Assembly (NCBI GenBank): GCA_030831375.1
Contig: JAURLF010000197.1
Span: 1-16,425, forward strand
DNA: 16,425 nt
DNA from: Gaiellales bacterium
GTDB taxonomy: Bacteria; Actinomycetota; Thermoleophilia; Gaiellales; F1-60-MAGs149
Reading direction: 5' to 3'
Shown here one piece after another: positions 1 to 9,178 of the stretch (position 1 is the stretch's first letter; the number at the start of each line of letters is the position of its first letter). A model generated the notes under the pieces. That model ran no database searches, was not told where the DNA came from, and saw only the letters and a program-made list of their open reading frames with translations. The translations under genes and the position numbers were made by a program.

Positions 1-1565
<1,565 letters not shown>

Positions 1566-1567
1566 GC

Positions 1568-2440
1568 ATGGGCCTCCTGCGCCGCGGCCGGGGCCCCGAC
1601 GGGCCCGACGACGAGCTCGACCTCGACCCCGAGGCGGGGCTCGCCGCGGCCGCGGCGGCCGCCGCGGCCGACGACGAGCAGGGGCCGCTCGGCCCGACCG
1701 GCCGGCCCCTGCACCCCGTCGGCGCCTACTTCGAGGCGGCCTTCCGCCGCTTCGGCATCAACTTCGGCGGCTACCTGCTCCTGACCGTGCTGTGCGGCCT
1801 GCCGTGGGCCGTCGCCGAGTTCTCGCTCGACCGCTCCGGCGTCGACCCCCAGCTGCAGCTCCTGATCCGCGGCTTCACGTTCGCGTTCGGCTTCGTGGCG
1901 GTGGCCGCCGCCTCGACGACGCTCGTCGCGGGCGGCGTCCGCGGCCGAGGCGGCGCCGTCGCCCTCGCCTGCCTCGGCACCGCGCTGCCCGCGGCGCTCG
2001 TCGTCTGGAACCTGTCCGCGCTCGCGCTCCTGCCGCTCCTGCCGCTGATCCTGTTTCCGCCGATCATCGCCGTCTCCGGCGACGCGGGCGGCCTGCGCGC
2101 CGTCTGGGAGGGGGTGCTGGCCACGGGCCGCTGGTTCCGACGCGCCTATGCCTGCGTGTTCGGCCTCGCGATCGTCGCCGTCGGCCTCTGGATCGGCTTC
2201 ACCACGGTGGCCTTCGTGATCACGGGCCCGCTCGGCGACCACCTGCGCATCGTGCTCACGATGCTGTTTCTGTGGCCGATCTCGGCGCTCGTCTTCCGCA
2301 ACCTCTACGGCGACATGACGGGGCGCCTGGTGATCGCGGCGCCGCCGCGCGAGAACGAGTACCGCAAGGACCTCGCGCGGCGCCGGCGGGAGCGCGCGAA
2401 GCGCAACCGCCGCCGCATCCGTCGCGTCACCGGCGAGTAG
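1568..2440 (+). CDS. Hypothetical multi-pass membrane protein, coupled to clpB
   Basis: I do not recognise this 290-residue protein. The N-terminus is acidic and low-complexity, with an Ala-only run at about residues 26-34. About six hydrophobic segments follow (roughly 68-86, 100-122, 129-150, 152-170, 193-218, 224-245). The C-terminus is a strongly basic tail (about 270-287, mostly Arg/Lys). The layout suggests an inner-membrane protein with a nucleic-acid- or lipid-headgroup-facing cytosolic tail, but no catalytic motif is visible. The ATG at 1568 lies 2 nt after the clpB stop and no strong Shine-Dalgarno precedes it, so translation is probably coupled to clpB. A frame in the same phase extends upstream inside clpB, but its composition there is that of a shadow, so the ATG at 1568 is preferred. 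That the gene is real is likely: the hydrophobic pattern is regular and a hairpin follows its stop. Confidence 0.8.
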   Translation: MGLLRRGRGPDGPDDELDLDPEAGLAAAAAAAAADDEQGPLGPTGRPLHPVGAYFEAAFRRFGINFGGYLLLTVLCGLPWAVAEFSLDRSGVDPQLQLLIRGFTFAFGFVAVAAASTTLVAGGVRGRGGAVALACLGTALPAALVVWNLSALALLPLLPLILFPPIIAVSGDAGGLRAVWEGVLATGRWFRRAYACVFGLAIVAVGLWIGFTTVAFVITGPLGDHLRIVLTMLFLWPISALVFRNLYGDMTGRLVIAAPPRENEYRKDLARRRRERAKRNRRRIRRVTGE

Positions 2441-2443
2441 CGG

Positions 2444-2462
2444 GACGCGCGCAGGGCGCGTC
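2444..2462 (+). terminator. GC-rich hairpin after the membrane-protein gene
   Basis: A perfect 7-bp stem (GACGCGC at 2444-2450 with GCGCGTC at 2456-2462) and a 5-nt loop begin 3 nt after the stop at 2440. No T-tract follows, so it is a terminator candidate of the U-less kind often proposed in high-GC actinobacteria. It lies in the 105-bp gap between two convergent genes (2441-2545). The rest of that gap holds only GC-rich sequence, including the 12-nt palindrome at 2497-2508. Confidence 0.45.
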
Positions 2463-2545
2463 GGCGAATGCCGCGAGGCCGCGCGCGGGCGGGCGGCGCG
2501 GGCCCGCGAGGGGCAGCCGCGCCGCCAGTCCGCGCAGGCGCCGGA

Positions 2546-4816
2546 TCACGCGTTGACCGCCTCCCAGACCCGGTTCGGGGTCATCGGCAGTTGCCGCACC
2601 CGGGCGCCCGTGACGTCGCGGATGCCGTTGCCGATCGCGGCCAGGGTCGGCACGCTCGGCGGCTCCGCGATGCCCTTCGCGCCGTGCGGGCCGCCGTCGG
2701 TGGCGGCCGGGCCGACGAAGGCGATGTCGATCGGCGGGGCGTCCGCCATCGTCTGCAGCTTGTACTCGAGCAGGCCCGGATTGAGGATCGTGCCGTCCTC
2801 GCCGATCTGCGAGCCCTCGAGCAGCGCCTGCCCGATGCCCATCACGACGCCGCCCTCGATCTGGCCCTCGGCCCCGATCGGGTTGACGATCGTGCCGGAG
2901 TCGTGCGCGGCGGCGACGCGCAGGACGCGCACGACGCCCGTCTCGCGGTCGACCTTGACGTGCGCGGCGTGGCAGAAGAACGTGGGGGCGACCCACGAGT
3001 CCATGCCCATCCGGCCGACGCAGGCCGAGCCCTCGACCTCGGGCGCCTGCGGCACGTCGCCGGAGCCGGCGGCGAGCAGCTGGTCGCCACCCGTCGCCTC
3101 CGCGGCGAGCTCGGAGATCAGGACGTGCTTGTCGGGCGAGCCCTTGACGCGGGCCGTGCCGTCGGCGAGCTCGATGTCGCCCTTCGCGGCCTCGAGCTTC
3201 TCCGCGGCCATGTCGAGCAGGCGCTCGCGCAGCACGCGGGCGGCCTGGATCACGGCGCGGCCGTTGTTGAAGGTCGTCTGCGAGCCGGACGAGCCCATGT
3301 CGTACGGGCCGGCCTCGGTGTCCTGGTAGACGATCGAGAAGTCCTCGGGGCGCATGCCGAGCTCCTCGGCGGCGAGGCGCGGCAGCGCCATCACGGCGCC
3401 CGAGCCGCACTCCTGCGCGCCCGTCACGATCGTGGCCGAGCCGTCGCCGTTGAACTTCACGTAGGCGCCGGACGACGAGCCGAAGGACGGCCACCAGCCG
3501 ATCGCGATGCCGATCGCCTCGTCGTCGGGCAGGTCGCGGCCGTAGCCGATCATCTCGGCCGCGGCCTCCAGGCACTGCGGCGCGCCGTGCGGGTCGAGCA
3601 CCTGGCCGGTCGCCGTCTGATCGCCGTCGCGCACGACGTTGTGCAGCCGGAAGGCGAGCGGGTCCATCCCGAGCGTGCGCGCGATCTCGTCCATGTGCGA
3701 CTCGAGCGCCCAGTTGGCCTGCGGGGCGGTGGGGGCGCGCACCGAACCGGACGGCTGGTGGTTCGTGTACGCGAGGTGCGCCTGCACGTCGACGGCGGGG
3801 ATCCGGTACGGCCCGATCGCGTGCATGCCCGCGAGCTCCGGGAAGAAGCCTGCGTCCGCGGTGTAGGCGCCGTTGTCGATCAGGATGCGGGCCCGACGCG
3901 CGGTGATCGTGCCGTCGCGCTTCACGCCCGTCTCGAGCTCGATCACCATGCCCTCGCGGCGGTGGTCGGGGGCGATGAACTCCTCGCGGCGCGAGAAGAC
4001 CAGCTTCGCCGGGCGCTTCGCCTTGCGGGCGACGGCGGCGACGTGCGCCTCGAAGTGGAACTCGCACTTGCCGCCGAAGCCGCCGCCGAGGTGCGGCACG
4101 ATCACGCGCACGGCGTTCTCGGGCATCTCGAGGCAGTGGGCGACGCCGGCGCGCGCGTTGAACGGCACCTGCGTCGACGACCAGATCGTGACCTGGTCGC
4201 CGTGCCACTCGGCGATCACGGCGCGCGGCTCGATCGGCGCGGCGTGCTGCATGTCGGCCACGTAGCGCTCGCGCACGACCTCGTCGGCCTCGGCGAGGCC
4301 GGCCGCGGCGTCGCCGTGGACGATCGCGGTGTGGCAGGCGTCGTTGCCGGAGCGCACGATGTCGAACGCGTCCCCGTAGCCCTCCCAGTCGGCGTGCACG
4401 AGCGGCGCGCCCGCCTCGAGCGAGGCCTCGATGTCGTTGACCACGGGCAGGGGCTCGAGGTCGACCTCGATCAGGTCGCACGCGGCCTGCGCGATCTCGG
4501 GCGTGGCGGCGGCGACGGCGGCGATGATCTCGCCCTCGAAGCGCACGTAGTCCTTCGCGAACAGGCGGCGGTCCTGGATGTAGCCGCCGTGCTGCACGTC
4601 CGGCACGTCGGCGTGGGTGACGACGGCGAAGACGCCGGGCAGCGCCTCGGCCTTGGCGGTGTCGAGCGCGCGGATGCGGCCGTGCGCGACGCCCGCGTAG
4701 CGGAACTTGCAGTGCACGAGCCCCGTCATCCCGAGGTCGGCCGTGTAGCGGCCGAGCCCCGTCACCTTGTCCTTGCCGTCCTGGCGCCTGAAGGACCGCT
4801 CCTCGATGACCGCCAT
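2546..4816 (-). CDS. Xanthine dehydrogenase-family molybdopterin-binding (large) subunit, standing alone
   Basis: This 756-residue protein has the length and order of the Mo-binding large subunit of molybdenum hydroxylases (xanthine dehydrogenase, CO dehydrogenase-like and aldehyde oxidoreductase families). These enzymes hydroxylate a carbon with water at a Mo-molybdopterin centre. Visible: the a/b hammerhead region (about 14-125), STQ with Gln216, the cofactor loop GGGFGGK (244-250), the active-site loop SVRAPTAPQ (357-365), and GAKGIAEPP with the likely catalytic Glu718. The CoxL signature VAYRCSFR is absent, so it is not a form I CO dehydrogenase. The usual GQG cofactor motif reads GSG (471-473), and Cys251 follows GGGFGGK where bovine xanthine oxidase has Glu. 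No FAD subunit or [2Fe-2S] subunit lies next to it. The ATG is preceded by GGAGGGG. It follows pth by 75 bp on the same strand. Family certain, substrate unknown. Confidence 0.92.
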   Translation of the reverse strand: MAVIEERSFRRQDGKDKVTGLGRYTADLGMTGLVHCKFRYAGVAHGRIRALDTAKAEALPGVFAVVTHADVPDVQHGGYIQDRRLFAKDYVRFEGEIIAAVAAATPEIAQAACDLIEVDLEPLPVVNDIEASLEAGAPLVHADWEGYGDAFDIVRSGNDACHTAIVHGDAAAGLAEADEVVRERYVADMQHAAPIEPRAVIAEWHGDQVTIWSSTQVPFNARAGVAHCLEMPENAVRVIVPHLGGGFGGKCEFHFEAHVAAVARKAKRPAKLVFSRREEFIAPDHRREGMVIELETGVKRDGTITARRARILIDNGAYTADAGFFPELAGMHAIGPYRIPAVDVQAHLAYTNHQPSGSVRAPTAPQANWALESHMDEIARTLGMDPLAFRLHNVVRDGDQTATGQVLDPHGAPQCLEAAAEMIGYGRDLPDDEAIGIAIGWWPSFGSSSGAYVKFNGDGSATIVTGAQECGSGAVMALPRLAAEELGMRPEDFSIVYQDTEAGPYDMGSSGSQTTFNNGRAVIQAARVLRERLLDMAAEKLEAAKGDIELADGTARVKGSPDKHVLISELAAEATGGDQLLAAGSGDVPQAPEVEGSACVGRMGMDSWVAPTFFCHAAHVKVDRETGVVRVLRVAAAHDSGTIVNPIGAEGQIEGGVVMGIGQALLEGSQIGEDGTILNPGLLEYKLQTMADAPPIDIAFVGPAATDGGPHGAKGIAEPPSVPTLAAIGNGIRDVTGARVRQLPMTPNRVWEAVNA

Positions 4817-4853
4817 GCCGCCCCTCCCGTGGGAACCCCGGTGTACGGGCGCA

Positions 4854-4859
4854 ATCCTA
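4854..4859 (-). promoter_or_regulatory. Possible -10 element for the molybdenum hydroxylase gene
   Basis: TAGGAT, which fits the TANNNT pattern, lies in the 75-bp gap between pth and the molybdenum hydroxylase gene, 37 nt before the ATG. It would give a leader of roughly 30 nt containing the Shine-Dalgarno. No recognisable -35 is present. It would let this gene be transcribed apart from the housekeeping genes upstream. Confidence 0.25.
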
Positions 4860-4891
4860 CCCGCGGGGGCGGTCCGCCGCCACGTGGCCGC

Positions 4892-5458
4892 TCATGGCCA
4901 GCGGGCGAGCGCGGAGTCGATCCCGTCGGCGCAGATCGCCTCCGCGCAGGCCGCGGCCTCGGCGGCGAGGGCGTCCGGGTCCTCGTCGTCCTCGAAGCCG
5001 GACAGGACGTACGTGGCGACGTCGCGGCGGTCGCCCCTGCCGGGCCGCCCGACGCCGCAGCGCACGCGCTGGAAGTCGGGCGAGCCGAGCGCGTCGGCGA
5101 GCGAGCGCAGGCCGTTGTGGCCCTTCAGGCCGCCGCCGGAGCGGGCCTTGACGAGGCCGGGGGCGAGCTCGATGTCGTCGTACACGACCACGATCGCCTC
5201 GATCGGGACGCGCAGCTCGCGCACGCACGCGCCGACGCTGCGGCCCGAGTCGTTCATGAAGGTCTCCGGAGCGAGCACGCCGACGGGCGCGCCGTCGAGG
5301 CGCACCTCCGCGTAGCGGCCGCTGAAGCGGCTCCGCCAGGTCGCGCCGTGGTCCTCCACGACGCGCTCGACGGCCATCCAGCCGATGTTGTGGCGCGTGC
5401 GGGCGTAGCGGCTGCCGGGATTGCCGAGCCCGACGATCAGGGCGTCGACGTAGCCCAC
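4892..5458 (-). CDS. pth: Peptidyl-tRNA hydrolase
   Basis: Pth cleaves the ester bond of peptidyl-tRNAs that drop off ribosomes, recycling tRNA in the cytoplasm. The 188 residues match the family length. Visible: GLGNPG (10-15) with Asn13, RHNIGW (22-27) with the catalytic His23, ETFMNDSG (65-72) with Met68 and Asn69, the YDD motif with Asp95, and GGGLKGHNG (108-116) with Asn115. These correspond to the E. coli residues N10, H20, M67, N68, D93 and N114. The start is GTG at 5458, only 3 nt after the L25 stop and without a clear Shine-Dalgarno, which points to translational coupling with rplY. The rplY-pth pairing is widely conserved. Confidence 0.97.
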   Translation of the reverse strand: MGYVDALIVGLGNPGSRYARTRHNIGWMAVERVVEDHGATWRSRFSGRYAEVRLDGAPVGVLAPETFMNDSGRSVGACVRELRVPIEAIVVVYDDIELAPGLVKARSGGGLKGHNGLRSLADALGSPDFQRVRCGVGRPGRGDRRDVATYVLSGFEDDEDPDALAAEAAACAEAICADGIDSALARWP

Positions 5459-5461
5459 GGG

Positions 5462-6160
5462 CTACTCGGCGTCGTCGCCGCCGTCGGCGTCGTCGCCGCC
5501 GGCCTCGGCGGCGGGCGCCTCGCCGGCCTCCGCCGCGGACGCCTCGCCCTCGGCGCCCTCCTCGCCCTCCTCGCCGCCGTCGGCGACCGCCATCGCGGCG
5601 CGCGTGACGACGCACGAGCAGACGGTGGCGTCGAGGTCGCCCGCGAACGCGTAGTCGCCCGTCGCGGTGAGGTCGCGGACGTGCAGCGACTGGCCGATCT
5701 TGAGCGCACTGATGTCGACGACGATCTCGGTCGGCACCGAGCCCGGCAGCGCGGAGACGAGCACCTCGTGAAGGGAGTGCTCGATCATGCCGCCGTCGAG
5801 CTTGACGCCCTCGGCCTCGCCGACGAGGTGCACCGGCACGGGCGCCGTGATCGTCTCCGTCATCGAGATCGCCATCAGGTCGATGTGCGTGACGCGGTCG
5901 CGTACGCGGTCGATCTCCATCGCCTTCAGGATCGCGTTGACCGGCTTCTGCTCGCCGTCGATGACCAGCGAGAGGATCGCGTTGCGGCCCGACTCGCCGG
6001 CGAAGGCGGCGCGCAGCGTGACGCGCTCGACCTGGATCGGCATCGGCTCGCGACCCTGCCCGTAGAGCACGCCCGGGATCACGTCCTGCTTGCGCAGGCG
6101 CTGGTTGGCGCGCGTCGAGGAGGCCTCGCGCTTTGTGATCTGGATCGTCGTGTCGGACAT
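5462..6160 (-). CDS. rplY: 50S ribosomal protein L25/general stress protein Ctc
   Basis: L25 of the long Ctc/TL5 type binds 5S rRNA in the large ribosomal subunit. The 232 residues comprise the N-terminal 5S-binding beta-barrel (about 1-95, including the motif VIPGVLYG), the C-terminal TL5 beta domain (about 96-185, with HIDLMAISMTE at the junction), and an extra tail from about 194 made almost only of Glu, Asp, Gly and Ala. Such acidic tails occur in actinobacterial L25 proteins; this one is about 39 residues. The ATG at 6160 has GGAG 8 nt upstream. The gene sits between prs and pth, the standard order in Gram-positive bacteria. Identity is firm; only the role of the tail is unknown. Confidence 0.95.
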   Translation of the reverse strand: MSDTTIQITKREASSTRANQRLRKQDVIPGVLYGQGREPMPIQVERVTLRAAFAGESGRNAILSLVIDGEQKPVNAILKAMEIDRVRDRVTHIDLMAISMTETITAPVPVHLVGEAEGVKLDGGMIEHSLHEVLVSALPGSVPTEIVVDISALKIGQSLHVRDLTATGDYAFAGDLDATVCSCVVTRAAMAVADGGEEGEEGAEGEASAAEAGEAPAAEAGGDDADGGDDAE

Positions 6161-6190
6161 CGCTCGCGCTCCGGTCTCGGTGCGCGCGGC

Positions 6191-6196
6191 ACTCTA
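6191..6196 (-). promoter_or_regulatory. Possible -10 element for rplY-pth
   Basis: TAGAGT (TANNNT pattern) lies in the 73-bp gap between prs and rplY, 30 nt before the rplY ATG, which would give a leader of about 24 nt containing the GGAG Shine-Dalgarno. There is no clear -35 box. In Bacillus ctc has its own stress promoter, which makes an internal promoter here plausible, but the sequence support is weak. Confidence 0.25.
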
Positions 6197-6233
6197 GCCG
6201 ACACGCGCGCGCGAGGCGTCAGCGAGGCGGTTC

Positions 6234-7265
6234 CTAGAAGAGCTGGTTCTCGCCGCCGAACAGATTCGACACGGAGCCCTCGCGGAAGACCTCGTCGATC
6301 GTCTGGGCGAGGATGCCGTCGACGGGCAGCACGCGCACGCGGCTGTCGGGGGCGCGCGGGTCGATCGGCACGGTGTCGCAGACGACGACCTCGTGCAGGA
6401 CGGAGTCGCGGATCCGTTCCAGCGCGGGGTCCGACATGATCGCGTGCGTCGCGCAGGCGTAGACCTCCGTCGCGCCCGCGTTCTTGACGGCCTCGGCACC
6501 CGCGCAGAGCGTGCCGGCGGTGTCGATGATGTCGTCGGAGATGATCGCCTTCTTGCCGGCGACGTCGCCGATGATGGCGGCCACGCGCGCCTTGCCGTGC
6601 TCGGGCCGCAGCTTCGCGATGATCGCGACGTCGGCGTCGAGCATCTCCGCGAAGCGGGTGGCGAGCTTCGCGCGGCCGGCGTCGCCGGAGACGACGACGG
6701 TGCCCTCGCCGGACAGCCCCATGTCGCGGAAGTGGCGCGCGAACATCGGCAGCGCCGTCATGTGGTCGACGGGGCCGTCGAAGAAGCCCTGCACCTGGCC
6801 GGCGTGCAGGTCCATGGTCAGCACGCGGTCGATGCCCGACGAGCGCAGGAGCGTGGCCACGAGGCGCGCGGTGATCGGCTCGCGCGGCGCGCTCTTCTTG
6901 TCCTGGCGCGCGTACGGGTACCACGGGATGACGGCGGTGACGCGCTTCGCCGAGCCGAGCATGGCCGCGTCGGCCATGATCATCAGCTCCATCAGGTTGC
7001 GGTTGACCGGATTCACGCAGGACTGCACGAGGAAGACGTCGGCGCCGCGCACCGACTCCTCGAAGCGGGCGTAGATCTCGCCGTTGGCGAACGACTTCAG
7101 GGTCGCCTGGCCGAGGCCGACGTCGAGCCGGTCGGCGATGCGCTGCGCGAGGTCCGGGTTCGAGCGCCCGGAGAAGATCATCAGCCGCTTGGACGGTGTG
7201 CGCTCTTGCCAGGAGGCGGGCGCGCCGAGGTCGGCGGGGACGTCGAAGAGCTTCGAGTCAGGCAT
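6234..7265 (-). CDS. prs: Ribose-phosphate pyrophosphokinase (PRPP synthetase)
   Basis: Prs makes phosphoribosyl pyrophosphate from ribose 5-phosphate and ATP, feeding purine, pyrimidine, NAD, His and Trp synthesis. The 343 residues show the class I bacterial pattern: FANGEIYARFEESVRGADVF (59-78), the catalytic flexible-loop region YARQDKKSAPREPITA (118-133), DLHAGQVQGFFD (152-163), and the ribose-5-phosphate loop DDIIDTAGT (244-252). It has about 20 more N-terminal residues than Bacillus Prs. The ATG at 7265 is chosen because AGAGGAGG stands just upstream; a longer frame to 7364 exists but reads as a shadow inside glmU. The start overlaps the glmU 3' end by 8 nt (7258-7265), so the two are probably coupled. 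This fits their link: both serve nucleotide and cell-wall precursor supply. Confidence 0.97.
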   Translation of the reverse strand: MPDSKLFDVPADLGAPASWQERTPSKRLMIFSGRSNPDLAQRIADRLDVGLGQATLKSFANGEIYARFEESVRGADVFLVQSCVNPVNRNLMELMIMADAAMLGSAKRVTAVIPWYPYARQDKKSAPREPITARLVATLLRSSGIDRVLTMDLHAGQVQGFFDGPVDHMTALPMFARHFRDMGLSGEGTVVVSGDAGRAKLATRFAEMLDADVAIIAKLRPEHGKARVAAIIGDVAGKKAIISDDIIDTAGTLCAGAEAVKNAGATEVYACATHAIMSDPALERIRDSVLHEVVVCDTVPIDPRAPDSRVRVLPVDGILAQTIDEVFREGSVSNLFGGENQLF

Positions 7266-8601
7266 CGCGCCTCCTCTGCGCGTAGTTCTCCTTGACGACC
7301 TGCCGGGCCCGGGCGATCCCGAGCGCCCCCGGCGGGACGTCATCCGTGATGATGGACCCCGCACCGGTCGTCGCGTCGTCGCCGATCTCGACGGGGGCCA
7401 CGAAGACGCAGTCCGAGCCCGTCCGGACGCGGCTGCCGATCACCGTGCGGTGCTTGGCCGCGCCGTCGTAGTTGGCGGTGATGTTGCCCGCGCCGATGTT
7501 CGTGTCCTCGCCGATCTCGGCGTCGCCGACGTAGGACAGGTGGGGGATCTTCGAGCGCGCGCCGACGTCGGCGTTCTTGGTCTCGGCGAAGGCGCCGACC
7601 CGCGCGCCCGCGCGCAGGTGGGTGCCGGGCCGCAGGTGCGCGAAGGGGCCGGCCTTGGCGCCGGCCTCGAGGACGGCGCCGTCGAGGACGCTGTGCGGGC
7701 CGGCCTCGGCGCCCGCCGCCAGGCGCGTCGCGCCGCGCAGGACCGTGCCGGGGTGGACGACGCAGTCGGGCGCGAGCTCGACGTCGGCGTCGACGTAGGT
7801 CGAGGCGGGGTCGACGATGCCGGCGCCGGCGAGCATGTGGTCCTCGAGGATGCGCTGGCGCAGGAACGCCGCCGCCTCCGCGAGCTCCACGCGCGTGTTG
7901 ACGCCGAGCAGGGCGATCGGGTCGGCGACCGGCTCGGCGACCACGGTCCCGCCCGCCGCGGCGATGCGCGGCAGGACGTCGGGCAGGTAGCGCTCGCCGG
8001 CCGCGTTGTCCGTCCCGAGGCCCTCGAGGGCGGGGCGCAGGGCGTCGGCGGCGAAGACGTAGAGCCCCGCGTTGACCTCGCCGCCCTCGAGCTCCTCCGG
8101 GGTCGCGTCGCGCGCCTCGACGACGCGGACCGACCCGTCGGCGTCGCGCAGCACCCGGCCGTAGGACCCGGCCGGGTAGACCTCGAAGGTGGCGAGGGTC
8201 GCCTGCGCGCCGGCGGCGCGGTGGGCGGCCACGAGGCCGTCGAGCAGGTCGGCGTGGAGGAGCGGCGTGTCGCCCGAGACGACGAGCACGTCGCCCGCGA
8301 AGCCGGCGAGCGCGGGCATCGCCACGCGCACGGCGTCGCCGGTGCCGAGCTGCGCCTCCTGGACCACGGTCTCGGCGTCGCCGACGGCGGCTCCGACGGC
8401 GTCGGCGGCGTCCGGCGGCACGACCACCACGACTCGCTCCGCGCCGGCGTCGCGCACGGCGGCGAGCACCCACCCGACGAGGGGGCGGCCCCAGATCGGG
8501 TGCAGCACCTTGGGGGTCGCCGACCGCATGCGGGTGCCCTTCCCGCCGGCCATCACGATGCAGGCGAGGGGCCGATCGGCGGTGGGGGCGGGGGGCGTCA
8601 T
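7258..8601 (-). CDS. glmU: Bifunctional UDP-N-acetylglucosamine pyrophosphorylase/glucosamine-1-phosphate acetyltransferase
   Basis: GlmU acetylates glucosamine 1-phosphate and then uridylates it to UDP-GlcNAc, the first dedicated precursor of peptidoglycan. The 447 residues carry the N-terminal pyrophosphorylase domain with VMAGGKGTRMRSATPKVL (16-33), QLGTGDA (84-90), GDTPL (110-114) and Asn177 in GEVNAGLY. A left-handed beta-helix acetyltransferase domain follows (about 260-430), with FAHLRPGTHL (320-329), the catalytic His354 in PHLSYVGDAEIG, and ANYDG (376-380). Both active sites look complete. The ATG at 8601 has GAGGGGG 4 nt upstream. It lies 23 nt after the peroxiredoxin stop and overlaps prs by 8 nt at its end. 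The glmU-prs-rplY-pth order is the conserved Gram-positive cluster. Confidence 0.97.
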   Translation of the reverse strand: MTPPAPTADRPLACIVMAGGKGTRMRSATPKVLHPIWGRPLVGWVLAAVRDAGAERVVVVVPPDAADAVGAAVGDAETVVQEAQLGTGDAVRVAMPALAGFAGDVLVVSGDTPLLHADLLDGLVAAHRAAGAQATLATFEVYPAGSYGRVLRDADGSVRVVEARDATPEELEGGEVNAGLYVFAADALRPALEGLGTDNAAGERYLPDVLPRIAAAGGTVVAEPVADPIALLGVNTRVELAEAAAFLRQRILEDHMLAGAGIVDPASTYVDADVELAPDCVVHPGTVLRGATRLAAGAEAGPHSVLDGAVLEAGAKAGPFAHLRPGTHLRAGARVGAFAETKNADVGARSKIPHLSYVGDAEIGEDTNIGAGNITANYDGAAKHRTVIGSRVRTGSDCVFVAPVEIGDDATTGAGSIITDDVPPGALGIARARQVVKENYAQRRRDA

Positions 8602-8624
8602 CCGGCCCCCTCAACACTAGTGCG

Positions 8625-9095
8625 TCAGGCGGGCGCCCTCGCCGCTGCCGCCGCGACCTGCGCCTTCAGCTCGTCGACGGGCACGAACGAGATCCCGAGC
8701 GCCGAGTCGTGCCGCCAGCGGATCACGCCGGCCGCGTCGATCACGAACGTGCTGCGCTTGGTGCCGATCACGGGCGCCTTGGCGCCGTAGAGGGCGGCGA
8801 CGCGGCGATCGGGGTCGGCGAGCAGCGGCACGGCCAATCCGTGCTTGTCGCGGAAGCGCTCCTTCGACGCGACGTCCTTCGCGGAGATCCCGACGACGAC
8901 GGCGTCGCCGAGGCCGGTCAGCTCGTCGATCCGCTGCGAGTACGCGCACAGCTGCTTCGTGCAGACCTTCGTGTCGTCGCCGGGGTAGAAGGCGAGCACG
9001 ACCACGCGGCCGATCTGATCGGACAGCCGGAACGGCCCGTCGGGGCCCGTCAGCTCGAAGTCGGGGGCGGGATCGCCGATCGCGGGGCTGGCCAT
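8625..9095 (-). CDS. bcp: Thioredoxin-dependent thiol peroxidase, Bcp/PrxQ type
   Basis: This peroxiredoxin reduces hydrogen peroxide and organic hydroperoxides using thioredoxin in the cytoplasm. The 156 residues match the Bcp length. Visible: the N-terminal GDPAPDFEL, then YPGDDTKVCTKQLC with the peroxidatic Cys45 and a second Cys50 five residues later, the exact spacing of E. coli BCP (C45/C50). That makes it an atypical two-cysteine enzyme. The more usual TPGC is TKVC here. The ATG at 9095 is chosen because GAGGAG stands 4 nt before it; the in-frame extension to 9218 is Arg/Pro/Gly-rich and shows no family similarity. It precedes glmU by 23 nt on the same strand, so it probably shares that transcript. 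No -10 element was seen in the 70 bp upstream. Confidence 0.93.
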   Translation of the reverse strand: MASPAIGDPAPDFELTGPDGPFRLSDQIGRVVVLAFYPGDDTKVCTKQLCAYSQRIDELTGLGDAVVVGISAKDVASKERFRDKHGLAVPLLADPDRRVAALYGAKAPVIGTKRSTFVIDAAGVIRWRHDSALGISFVPVDELKAQVAAAAARAPA

Positions 9096-9147
9096 GGTGC
9101 TCCTCGGTCGCGGGGGTGCGCCCGGTCCTTCGCGGGGGCCGCCCGCG

Positions 9148-9178
9148 CGGCCGGCGCCCGAGGGGTCAGCGCCGGCCG
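9148..9178 (-). terminator. 10-bp perfect inverted repeat across the stop codon of the secreted-protein gene
   Basis: CGGCCGGCGC at 9148-9157 is the exact reverse complement of GCGCCGGCCG at 9169-9178. The 11-nt loop (9158-9168) contains the TGA stop of the secreted beta-helix protein. The stem is all G/C. No U-run follows on the minus strand, so termination would have to be of the U-less type. It sits between the secreted-protein gene and bcp and may limit read-through or set the mRNA 3' end. Confidence 0.45.

Noticed and set aside
2427..4481. A second long minus-strand frame overlapping the molybdenum hydroxylase gene.
   Set aside because: It is an out-of-phase, Arg-rich reading of the same gene and shows no family signature.
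4868..4878. The palindrome GGCGGTCCGCC in the gap after pth, as a terminator or operator.
   Set aside because: Five-bp arms with one central base cannot form a stable hairpin, and a match this short is common here.
2468..6439. A very long open frame on the plus strand (over 1300 codons) opposite the molybdenum hydroxylase, pth and rplY genes.
   Set aside because: It is antisense to three firmly identified genes, has an Ala/Arg/Val/Asp/Gly-rich composition without motifs, and is the stop-poor shadow expected at this GC content.
7084..8790. A 568-codon plus-strand frame opposite glmU and bcp.
   Set aside because: It is a shadow of glmU, whose motifs are complete on the minus strand.
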